Assembly: GCA_009928955.1 (NCBI GenBank)
Contig: SABN01000013.1
Span: 1 to 45,011 of the forward strand
DNA length: 45,011 nucleotides
Direction: 5' to 3'
From: Opitutia bacterium
Lineage (GTDB): Bacteria; Verrucomicrobiota; Kiritimatiellia; CAIQIC01; Lenti-01
Part shown: positions 34,279 to 40,676 of the stretch, one piece after another
How the letters are laid out: the number at the start of each line of letters is the position of its first letter
Numbering within the stretch: position 1 is the first letter of the stretch
Notes under the pieces: generated by a model
What the model saw: the letters and a program-made list of their open reading frames with translations, nothing else
What the model was told of the DNA's origin: nothing
Database searches by the model: none
Position numbers and translations under genes: made by a program

Positions 34279-35130
34279 GTGCATAAAAACCATTCCAGCC
34301 TCCCCCGCCTGGTCCTCGCCGCCGCCCTGCTCGCGCTCGTCGCGCCGGCCGACGCCTTCGCCGCCAAGAAATGGCGCGAATACACCGATTGCCAGATGAT
34401 CCAAAACTCCGCCAACGATGGCGACAGCTTCCATGTCAAGGCGGGCAACATCAAGAGCAAGACCTATCTTTTCCGGCTCTATTTCGTGGACACCCCCGAA
34501 TCCGAAAAATCGCTGCCCGAACGTCTCCAGGAACAGGCGGACTATTATGGCATCGCCGATCTTGCCGATGTCGTCAAGGCCGGAAAAGAAGCCTCCAAGT
34601 TCACGGCCGACTTCTTGATGAATGGCTTCACGGTTCACTCCCGCCTCTCCGATGCGCTCGGACGTTCCGCCAAGGACCGGGACTACGCGATGGTGATGGT
34701 CGGGAATCTGGATCTCGGCGCGGAACTGGTCCGCAACGGCCTGGCTCGCGTCTACGGCACCGGGACGGACCTCAGCGAACTGGCGCCCTATGGAAAATCC
34801 GAGGATTTCTGGTGGAAACGCCTCCGCGGAGCCGAACTCGAAGCCAAGCAGGCCAAGCGCGGCGCTTGGGCCTATTCCGGCGCACCCGCCTCGCGTCTCG
34901 ACGCTCTTTTCGCCCCGCGCCAAGTGGATGAGCAGGATGTCATTCTCGCCCGTCCCATCTACCTCTATCCCCTCGATCCGCGGAATGTCCAGCCTCTGGG
35001 CCAGCTCAAGGCCGGCCTGACCGTCCGCGTGCTGAAAGGCGCGACCCCCGACAAGGCGCAGGTGCGCTTCACATCCTCCTCGGGACAGGTCTACGAAGGC
35101 CTCGCCCGGTTCGTCGATCTCGGACTCTGA
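34279..35130 (+). CDS. Secreted thermonuclease (SNase-like) family protein
   Basis: The 283-residue protein has a signal peptide (about 10-29, ADAFA-AK). The SNase-like domain shows NDGDSFHVK, FRLYFVDTPES (the calcium/catalytic loop with R and D-x-P-E), then LVRNGLARVYG (about 154-164). The C-terminal part (about 205-283) contains an SH3-like strand pattern (LGQLKAGLTVRVLKG). Staphylococcal-nuclease-type enzymes cut DNA and RNA with Ca2+; activity here is inferred. The start is GTG, with a -10-like TACGCT ending 6 nt upstream and no Shine-Dalgarno, a further leaderless candidate. The ispA-like gene follows after 11 nt. Confidence 0.85.
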   Translation: MHKNHSSLPRLVLAAALLALVAPADAFAAKKWREYTDCQMIQNSANDGDSFHVKAGNIKSKTYLFRLYFVDTPESEKSLPERLQEQADYYGIADLADVVKAGKEASKFTADFLMNGFTVHSRLSDALGRSAKDRDYAMVMVGNLDLGAELVRNGLARVYGTGTDLSELAPYGKSEDFWWKRLRGAELEAKQAKRGAWAYSGAPASRLDALFAPRQVDEQDVILARPIYLYPLDPRNVQPLGQLKAGLTVRVLKGATPDKAQVRFTSSSGQVYEGLARFVDLGL

Positions 35131-35141
35131 GACGGAACGCC

Positions 35142-36014
35142 ATGGTCGATCTGCCCACCTACTTGGCCGAAGGCGCGCGCTGGATCGAAGAAGCCCTCGA
35201 CCGCCTCGTGCAGCCCGCCGACACCCGCCCCGCGCGGCTGCATGCCGCCATGCGCCACAGCCTGTTCGCCGGGGGCAAGCGCCTCCGTCCCATCCTTTGC
35301 GCCGCCAGCGCCGAAGCCTCTGGCGCGCCCCGCGGCGCCGCCCTCTTTCCCGCCGCCGCCATCGAATGCCTCCACACCTACACCCTCATCCACGACGACC
35401 TGCCCTGCATGGACGATGACGATCTGCGCCGCGGCGTGCCCACCTGCCACAAGGTCTATGGCGAAGCCATCGCCCTTCTGGCCGGCGATGCGCTGCAGGC
35501 GCTCGCTTTCGAACTCGCCGCCCGCGCTCCCGCCGCGCCCCTCGACATCGTCCGGGAACTCGCCGACGCGGCGGGCTCCGTCGGCGTCGTCGGCGGCCAA
35601 GTGGAAGACATGCTCGGCGAGCATCTGCCGCCCGATGCCGAGCGCCTCGAATACATCCAGCGCCACAAGACCGGCGATCTGATCGTCTGCGCCTGCCGCA
35701 TGGGCGTCCTCGCCGCCGGCGGAAATCCGGCCGCGCTCGCCGCCGCCGCCCGCTACGCCGCCGCCATCGGCGAAGCCTTCCAGATCGCCGACGACCTCCT
35801 CAACGCGACCGCCACCGCCGAGCTGCTCGGCAAGGCCGTCGGCACCGATGCCGCGCGCGGGAAAACCACGGCCCTCTCCGTCTACGGCATGGATGGCGCA
35901 AGAAAGCGCCTGCAAGAATTGACCGAGTCCGCGCTCCAAGCCCTCCCCGGCTTCCCCGGCGACACCGCCCCCCTCGCCGCCCTCGCCCGCCACATCGCCG
36001 CGCGGAAGAACTGA
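35142..36014 (+). CDS. ispA: Polyprenyl (farnesyl/geranylgeranyl) diphosphate synthase
   Basis: The 290-residue trans-isoprenyl diphosphate synthase condenses isopentenyl diphosphate with allylic diphosphates. The first aspartate-rich motif is intact, LIHDDLPCMDDDDLRRG (about 82-98). Upstream, LFAGGKRLRP binds diphosphate. The second motif reads QIADDLLNATA, so its last aspartate is asparagine (DDxxN instead of DDxxD), an uncommon change in a Mg2+-binding position. GKAVGTDAARGKTT follows as usual. Length matches IspA; chain length cannot be fixed from sequence. It is translated just after the thermonuclease gene and is convergent with folB. Confidence 0.92.
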   Translation: MVDLPTYLAEGARWIEEALDRLVQPADTRPARLHAAMRHSLFAGGKRLRPILCAASAEASGAPRGAALFPAAAIECLHTYTLIHDDLPCMDDDDLRRGVPTCHKVYGEAIALLAGDALQALAFELAARAPAAPLDIVRELADAAGSVGVVGGQVEDMLGEHLPPDAERLEYIQRHKTGDLIVCACRMGVLAAGGNPAALAAAARYAAAIGEAFQIADDLLNATATAELLGKAVGTDAARGKTTALSVYGMDGARKRLQELTESALQALPGFPGDTAPLAALARHIAARKN

Positions 36015-36035
36015 AATCCTCAATGTATGGGACAG

Positions 36036-36055
36036 ATCCGTCCTGTCAGACGGAT
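36036..36055. terminator. Small hairpin between convergent ispA and folB
   Basis: ATCCGTC-CTGTCA-GACGGAT forms a 7-bp stem with a 6-nt loop in the 58-nt gap between convergent genes. There is no good T-run, so it is a weak or bidirectional terminator at best. Confidence 0.35.
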
Positions 36056-36072
36056 ACTTCGGATGGGGAGGG

Positions 36073-36459
36073 CTATTTCCCGCGGCAGATTTCCACCGCC
36101 ACGCTTTCCGTGTGCGGCAACGCCCCGGGCTTGTCCACGACGACGCGCGCGCGGATCACCTGCGGATGGCTCAGGCAGCCCTCCGCCACGCGCTCCGCCA
36201 GCGTCTCGATGAGCCGGAAGCGCCCTTGCTTCGCGATGGCGATCACCTCCGCCTCGATCCGTTCGTAGTTCAGCGCGTCCCCGAGCTTGTCCGACTTCGC
36301 GGCCTGGCGCGTGTCGCATTCCAGCGAAACATTCAGGATCACCGGCCGCGGATGCCCGCGCTCCGCCGGATGCACCCCCAGCACGCAGCGCACCTTCACC
36401 TTCCGCAGATGGATCCAATCGCCGCCCGGAGATGTGGGTTTTCGCAGGATCGCGCTCAT
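36073..36459 (-). CDS. folB: Dihydroneopterin aldolase
   Basis: The 128-residue FolB-type enzyme of the tetrahydrofolate pathway converts 7,8-dihydroneopterin to 6-hydroxymethyl-dihydropterin and glycolaldehyde. Signs are CVLGVHPAERGHPRPVILNV (substrate-binding glutamate in PAER), LGDALNYERIEAEV, LIETLAERVAEGCL and VVVDKPGALPHTESVAVEI, with the catalytic-type lysine. The start is fixed by an ATGA overlap with the upstream pirin gene, so they are translationally coupled. No other folate genes are nearby. Confidence 0.92.
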   Translation of the reverse strand: MSAILRKPTSPGGDWIHLRKVKVRCVLGVHPAERGHPRPVILNVSLECDTRQAAKSDKLGDALNYERIEAEVIAIAKQGRFRLIETLAERVAEGCLSHPQVIRARVVVDKPGALPHTESVAVEICRGK

Positions 36460-37313
36460 GCTCGCGGCTTCGGCTCGCGGATGAAGGTGCCGTTTTCGAG
36501 TTCCGCGAAGGCCTGATCCAACTCTTCGCGCGTGTTCATCACGATGGGCCCGCCCCATGCGATGGGCTCGCGCAGCGGACATCCCGCCAACAACAGGAAG
36601 CGCATGCCTTTCTCCCCCGCCTCCACCGCGAATTCACCGCCCCCGCCAAACAACACGGCGTGACGGCTCTCGATCGGCTTGTCCGATTCGTCGAACCGGC
36701 CTGCCCCCGACATGATGTAGATGAACACGGTGGCGTCCGGGTCCGTCGGCAAGCTAAAGTCCGCGCCCGCCTCCAGATTCACATCCAGCATCACCGTTTT
36801 CACATAGTCGCCCTGGGTCGCCCCCTCCACCTCCCCATGGCGCCCGGCAATCACGCCGACGCACACGCCCGGCTCCCGGACCTGGGGAATCCGGTCCGCA
36901 GTGAGATCGCGATACTGCGGCGGCGCAAACTTGTCCTTGCACGGCAGGTTGATCCAAAGTTGCAGCCCCAGCATCCGCGGCGCGGCCCGCGGCATCTCCT
37001 GATGGAGGATGCCCCCGCCGGCGGTCATCCATTGGCATCCGCCATCCAGGATGTGTCCGCTGTTCCCGAGGCTGTCGCCATGCTCGATGTCGCCCTCGAT
37101 CAGATAGGTCACCGTCTCGATGCCCCGATGCGGATGCCACGGAAATCCCCGGATGTAGTCCTTGGGATCGCGCGAGTCGAACGCGTCCAACATCAGAAAC
37201 GGGTCGAACTCCTCCGCGGCGCCCCGGCCAATCACGCGCACCAAATGCACCCCCGCCCCGTCGATCTGCGGGGAACCGGTCACGATCTTTCGGATGGATC
37301 TGGTCTGTGCCAC
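36456..37313 (-). CDS. Pirin family protein
   Basis: The 285-residue bicupin has pirin signature residues FPWHPHRGIETVTYLIEGD and a second metal-site segment, QWMTAGGGILHQEMP (His/His/His/Glu iron site). The C-terminal cupin contains RHAVLFGGGGEFAVEA. Bacterial pirins act as quercetin dioxygenases or redox-sensitive regulators; which applies here is not known. I chose GTG at 37313 because AAAGGA lies 7 nt upstream and the protein then begins VAQTRSIRKIVTG, as in relatives; an ATG 57 nt upstream is in frame without a ribosome site. Operon with folB. Confidence 0.92.
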   Translation of the reverse strand: MAQTRSIRKIVTGSPQIDGAGVHLVRVIGRGAAEEFDPFLMLDAFDSRDPKDYIRGFPWHPHRGIETVTYLIEGDIEHGDSLGNSGHILDGGCQWMTAGGGILHQEMPRAAPRMLGLQLWINLPCKDKFAPPQYRDLTADRIPQVREPGVCVGVIAGRHGEVEGATQGDYVKTVMLDVNLEAGADFSLPTDPDATVFIYIMSGAGRFDESDKPIESRHAVLFGGGGEFAVEAGEKGMRFLLLAGCPLREPIAWGGPIVMNTREELDQAFAELENGTFIREPKPRA

Positions 37314-37420
37314 GGGGAGTTCCTTTCGGATAACCGTGCATATCCTACCCTCCTCTTCTCCCTTCCGCAACCCATCCCCATCCGCTAAGATCTCCGCAAA
37401 ACCAAGGAGTCCAATTCCCC

Positions 37421-38053
37421 ATGGGCCACAAGCTCACCCCCAAGATCATCCTCGAAGGCACCCGCCTGACCTTCAAGACCGACCTCGCCTTCGCGCTCAA
37501 CGAACACCCGCGCATCGTCGGCCCCCGCCGCTACCGCTACCACTCGCCGCTCGTCTCCGGCGAATGGTGCGCCTTCACCAATTTCCCCTGGGGCCGCGGT
37601 CTGATCAACTTCGAGCCGCACGAAGAGGCGCTGGCCATGGAGACCTACGCCACCTGGACCCGCCTCTTCGAGCTCCAGCGCTACTATTCGTGGATCGTGG
37701 ACCGCTTCCACCTCTCCACCCGCATGTACCAGCTCATGACGCATGGCAAGGACTACGATTTCCGCTGGCTGGAGGAGCGCCTCCACCCCCTCAACTTCCG
37801 CCTCGTCTATTGCACCCGCTCGCCCGATTCCTTCGCCGCCGCCCGCGCCCGCCGCCTCGAGGTCTCCGGCAAGCCTTCGCAATACGATGACCTCTCCCTC
37901 TTCGTCCGCGAACAGGAAGTCCTCGACCGCCTCGTCGCCCAATCCCTCCTGCCCGTCTTCAAACTCGACGTCTCCAACAACGACATTTCCGCCGCCGCCG
38001 ACCGCGTCGCCGACTGGCTCGCCGCCACCGGCGGCCTCTGGATGGAGAATTAG
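37421..38053 (+). CDS. Nucleotide-kinase-like protein with degenerate P-loop
   Basis: The 210-residue protein resembles thymidylate/deoxynucleoside kinases in layout. An initial strand and loop, KIILEGTRLTFKTDLA, is followed by helices and a lid-like arginine-rich segment, RSPDSFAAARARRLEVSG (about 127-144). The Walker A would be GTRLTFKT (13-20): lysine and threonine are kept but the second glycycle glycine is phenylalanine. WYRYHS-type and GEWCAFTNFPWGRG segments are distinctive. Function is unknown; it could bind a nucleotide without normal kinase activity. AAGGAG lies 11 nt before the ATG. A small membrane protein gene follows after 2 nt. Confidence 0.75.
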   Translation: MGHKLTPKIILEGTRLTFKTDLAFALNEHPRIVGPRRYRYHSPLVSGEWCAFTNFPWGRGLINFEPHEEALAMETYATWTRLFELQRYYSWIVDRFHLSTRMYQLMTHGKDYDFRWLEERLHPLNFRLVYCTRSPDSFAAARARRLEVSGKPSQYDDLSLFVREQEVLDRLVAQSLLPVFKLDVSNNDISAAADRVADWLAATGGLWMEN

Positions 38054-38055
38054 CC

Positions 38056-38451
38056 ATGGATGCACCGCGCCCCCAAGCCCCCCCCCGTTCCCGCTGGAGC
38101 TGGATCCGGTCGCTGCCCCTCGCGACCCTCGCCGGCCTCGCGCTGGTCGTCCTGTTCCTGGTTTTCTGCAAAATCGACGACTACGCGGTCCGCTGGCGGA
38201 TCATGCTCCCCCTCGCCGCCGCCGCGGGCGGACTTCTCCTGTGGCGGCGCAAGCGCGTCGCGGGCCTCGAATCCTGGGTTTGCACCGCCGGCCTGTGCCT
38301 GCTGGCCGCCCTCTTCCTCCTGCGCGACATCGGCATGTCGGAAAAACTGGCGGAGCTGCTCGACAAGGTGAACTCGTACAAGACCGGAGTGAACCAGATG
38401 ACCACCGAACTCAACCGATTCTTCGGACGCCCCACCGTCCCCCCGCGCTGA
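38056..38451 (+). CDS. Small three-segment membrane protein of unknown function
   Basis: The 131-residue protein has predicted membrane segments at about 22-40, 49-63 and 76-92 and a charged, amphipathic C-terminal helix (MSEKLAELLDKVNSYKTGVN). No recognised domain. It begins 2 nt after the stop of the P-loop-like gene, so the two are expressed together; the membrane protein may anchor or partner it. Confidence 0.7.
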   Translation: MDAPRPQAPPRSRWSWIRSLPLATLAGLALVVLFLVFCKIDDYAVRWRIMLPLAAAAGGLLLWRRKRVAGLESWVCTAGLCLLAALFLLRDIGMSEKLAELLDKVNSYKTGVNQMTTELNRFFGRPTVPPR

Positions 38452-38534
38452 AGCGCCCCGCCATGCTGAATCCCGGCTCCTTCCGTGACTCTTCCCTTGC
38501 CATCCCCCCGCGCCTCCGCCATCATTCCTGAATT

Positions 38535-39305
38535 ATGCGCATCCTCCTCTCCAACGACGACGGCATCCACGCCCCCGGCATCCACGCCCTCCACTCCGCC
38601 GTCCAGGACCTCGGCGAAATCTCCGTCGTCGCCCCCGACGGCGAGCGCTCCGCCATCAGCCACGGCATCACGCTGACCAAGCCCCTCCACGCCCGCCCCT
38701 GGCCCCCCGGCGGCCCTCCTTTCGGCACCGCCATCAGCGGCACCCCGGCCGACTGCGTCAAGCTGGCCGTCAGCCTCCTGCTCGACCCCAAGCCCGACCT
38801 CATCTTGAGCGGCATCAATCTCGGCCCCAACGCCGGCATCAGCGTCCTCTACTCCGGCACCGTTTCCGCCGCCACCGAGGGCCCCATCATGGGCATCCCC
38901 TCCATGGCCCTTTCCCTCGACACCTTCCACGACCCCAACTGGGACACCGCCGCGCGCGTCAGCCGCGCCCTCGTCGAGCAGGTCGTCTCCGGCCGCCTCC
39001 GCATCGCCCCCGACATCTTCTGGAACGTCAACATCCCCAACCTCCCCTACGACCAGCTCGCCGGCCTGCGCATCACCCGCATGGGCGCCTCCCGCTTCGT
39101 CGAGAAATACGAAAAGCGCCTCGACCCCTGGGGCAACCCCTACTACTGGATGACCGGCGAGCTCTACGAAACCGGCGACATGAAGGGCACCGACCTCGAA
39201 GCCCTCCGCCAGGGTTGCGTCTCCCTCTCCCCCATCGGCCTCGACCACACCGAGCACGCCGCCATCGACGCCCTCGCCGCCCATCCGCCGGAGTTGCCCA
39301 AATAA
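38535..39305 (+). CDS. surE: 5'/3'-nucleotidase SurE
   Basis: The 256-residue metal-dependent phosphatase acts on nucleoside monophosphates and related phosphoesters. The active-site residues are all present: ILLSNDDGIHAPG (D8, D9), APDGERSAISHG (the metal-site serine) and SGINLGPNAG (the metal-site asparagine). Length is standard for SurE. There is no clear Shine-Dalgarno. The amidohydrolase gene follows about 107 nt downstream on the same strand, separated by an inverted-repeat element. Confidence 0.95.
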   Translation: MRILLSNDDGIHAPGIHALHSAVQDLGEISVVAPDGERSAISHGITLTKPLHARPWPPGGPPFGTAISGTPADCVKLAVSLLLDPKPDLILSGINLGPNAGISVLYSGTVSAATEGPIMGIPSMALSLDTFHDPNWDTAARVSRALVEQVVSGRLRIAPDIFWNVNIPNLPYDQLAGLRITRMGASRFVEKYEKRLDPWGNPYYWMTGELYETGDMKGTDLEALRQGCVSLSPIGLDHTEHAAIDALAAHPPELPK

Positions 39306-39309
39306 CCGT

Positions 39310-39403
39310 ATTCAGGAGTCAGCATTCAGGAGCCAGCATGAAATCCGGGATCGACTTTCCAACCATCTCCATGCTGAATTCTGACTCCTGAATTCTGAAT
39401 TCT
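39310..39403. repeat. Inverted-repeat element built of ATTCAGGAG/CTCCTGAAT units
   Basis: Two tandem 14-nt units ATTCAGGAGTCAGC and ATTCAGGAGCCAGC (39310-39337) are followed, after about 32 nt, by the inverted set CTGAATTCTGACTCCTGAAT plus a further TCTGAATTC (to 39403). It could fold into a long hairpin between surE and the amidohydrolase gene. It is AT-rich relative to its surroundings and looks like a dispersed element; only one copy lies in the window. Confidence 0.6.
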
Positions 39404-39411
39404 CTCTTCCC

Positions 39412-40203
39412 ATGCTCATCGACTTCCACGCCCACATCTTCGAAGACGCCCTCGCCGCCAAGGCCATCCCCTTCCTTGAGCAGGAAGGCAACATCAAGGC
39501 CGCCACCGACGGCCGCGCCGCCGGGCTCCTCGCCTCCATGGACCGCGCCGGCATTTCCCGCGCCGTCATCTGCCCCATCGCCACCAAGCCCTCGCACTTC
39601 GACGGCATCCGCCGCTGGGCCCGCGGCGTCCGCGCCGCCCAGCCGCGCCTCGAGATGCTCCTCTCCATCCATCCCGACGACCCCGACGCCCTCGCCCATG
39701 CCGACCAAGCCGCCGACGAAGGCTTCAAGGGCCTCAAGTTCCATCCCTACTACCAGCGCTTCACCCTCGACGACGAGCGCCTCTTCCCCCTCTACGAGCG
39801 CATCGCCCAGCGCGGCCTCTTCGCCCAATTCCACGTTGGCTTCGACATCGCCTATCCGCCCGAACGCGTCTGCGACCCCATCCGCGTCCGCCGCGTCATC
39901 GACACCTTCCCCACCCTCAAATTCGTCGCCACCCACCTCGGCGGCTGGCGCGACTGGGAAAACTCGCGCAAATATCTCATCGGCCGGCCCGTCTACATCG
40001 AGACCTCCTACTCCCTCTACGAACTGCCCCCCGCCGAAGCCCGCGCCATGATCCTCGCCCACCCCGCCGACCGCATCCTCTTCGGCACCGACAGCCCCTG
40101 GGCCGACCAGTCCGAGGAACTCGCCCGCTGGCAAACCCTCGACCTCCCCGAAGACCGCCTCGCCGCCGCCCTCGGCGGCAACGCCGCCCGCCTCCTGCAA
40201 TGA
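39412..40203 (+). CDS. Amidohydrolase family (amidohydrolase_2) protein
   Basis: The 263-residue TIM-barrel metal hydrolase has a complete ligand set in order: DFHAHIF (HxH), [27 protein letters not shown] and ILFGTDSPW (Asp). It fits the amidohydrolase_2/uronate-isomerase-like group, which includes decarboxylases and lactonases; the substrate is unknown. It starts 9 nt after the inverted-repeat element. A minus-strand terminator for tRNA-Pro begins immediately after the stop. Confidence 0.9.
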   Translation: MLIDFHAHIFEDALAAKAIPFLEQEGNIKAATDGRAAGLLASMDRAGISRAVICPIATKPSHFDGIRRWARGVRAAQPRLEMLLSIHPDDPDALAHADQAADEGFKGLKFHPYYQRFTLDDERLFPLYERIAQRGLFAQFHVGFDIAYPPERVCDPIRVRRVIDTFPTLKFVATHLGGWRDWENSRKYLIGRPVYIETSYSLYELPPAEARAMILAHPADRILFGTDSPWADQSEELARWQTLDLPEDRLAAALGGNAARLLQ

Positions 40204-40224
40204 AAAAACCCGCCGTTCGGCGGG
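40203..40224 (-). terminator. Intrinsic terminator for tRNA-Pro
   Basis: On the minus strand CCCGCCGAACGGCGGG is followed by TTTTTT, a GC hairpin with a U-run. It lies downstream of tRNA-Pro and of the partial copy of its 3' end. Confidence 0.75.
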
Positions 40225-40238
40225 CATCGCGGAAAAGG

Positions 40239-40257
40239 GGTCGGGGCGCCGGGATTT
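40239..40257 (-). repeat. 19-bp duplicate of the tRNA-Pro 3' end
   Basis: ggtcggggcgccgggattt (plus strand) is identical to 40342-40360, the 3' part of tRNA-Pro (T-stem, acceptor stem, first bases of CCA). The 84 bp between the copies holds two strong hairpins: CGTCCCGC-TCG-GCGGGACG (40277-40295) and GGGAACCC-GG-GGGTTCCC (40296-40313). It could be an old attachment-site scar or a tRNA remnant. Confidence 0.6.
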
Positions 40258-40340
40258 TCCGCCGCAGGCGAAACCTCGTCCCGCTCGGCGGGACGGGGAA
40301 CCCGGGGGTTCCCGCTTCTTGTCGACCAAGGACTGCAAGA

Positions 40341-40417
40341 TGGTCGGGGCGCCGGGATTTGAACCCGGGACCTTTTGCACCCCAAGCAAACGCGCTACCA
40401 GTCTGCGCTACGCCCCG
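40341..40417 (-). tRNA. tRNA-Pro (anticodon GGG)
   Basis: 77 nt including encoded CCA. Acceptor CGGGGCG pairs with CGCCCCG. The anticodon stem TTTGC/GCAAA carries the loop TTGGGGT, giving anticodon GGG. The T-arm is CCGGG-TTCAAAT-CCCGG. It is transcribed divergently from tRNA-Cys. Confidence 0.95.
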
Positions 40418-40442
40418 TCCTGAAGCTTGCAGCGTCGTCGTG

Positions 40443-40470
40443 TGTATCACGAGCCCCGCCGCGCCGTCAA
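40443..40470 (-). promoter_or_regulatory. Promoter for tRNA-Pro
   Basis: On the minus strand TTGACG (40470-40465), a 16-bp spacer and GATACA (40448-40443) end 25 nt before the tRNA-Pro 5' end. It lies back to back with the tRNA-Cys promoter. Confidence 0.55.
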
Positions 40471-40495
40471 CGGCGCTTTTCCCGCCGCGAGGCGG

Positions 40496-40524
40496 TTGAC
40501 AGCCCGCCCCGCTCCCGTTATGTT
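40496..40524 (+). promoter_or_regulatory. Promoter for tRNA-Cys
   Basis: TTGACA (40496-40501), 17-bp spacer, TATGTT (40519-40524), 16 nt before the tRNA 5' end. It is the best sigma-70-like match in the window. Confidence 0.75.
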
Positions 40525-40540
40525 CCCTCCCGATATGAAT

Positions 40541-40615
40541 GGCGCGGTAGCCAAGTGGTAAGGCGAGGGTCTGCAAAATCCTTATGCATCGGTTCGATCC
40601 CGATCCGCGCCTCCA
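40541..40615 (+). tRNA. tRNA-Cys (anticodon GCA)
   Basis: 75 nt with encoded CCA. Acceptor GGCGCGG pairs with CCGCGCC. Anticodon stem AGGGT/ATCCT with loop CTGCAAA gives anticodon GCA. T-arm ATCGG-TTCGATC-CCGAT. Discriminator T is usual for tRNA-Cys. Confidence 0.95.
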
Positions 40616-40632
40616 AATTCCATTCTGTCGCC

Positions 40633-40656
40633 GGCGCCGAACAGGCGCCTTTTTTT
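40633..40656 (+). terminator. Intrinsic terminator after tRNA-Cys
   Basis: GGCGCC-GAACA-GGCGCC followed by seven T residues, 18 nt downstream of the tRNA and before the P-type ATPase start. Confidence 0.85.
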
Positions 40657-40676
40657 CATAGAACAGGCCAACGAGA

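Noticed and set aside
40200-40499. Open frames running through tRNA-Pro on both strands
   Set aside because: They are chance translations of the tRNA, its partial copy and GC hairpins.
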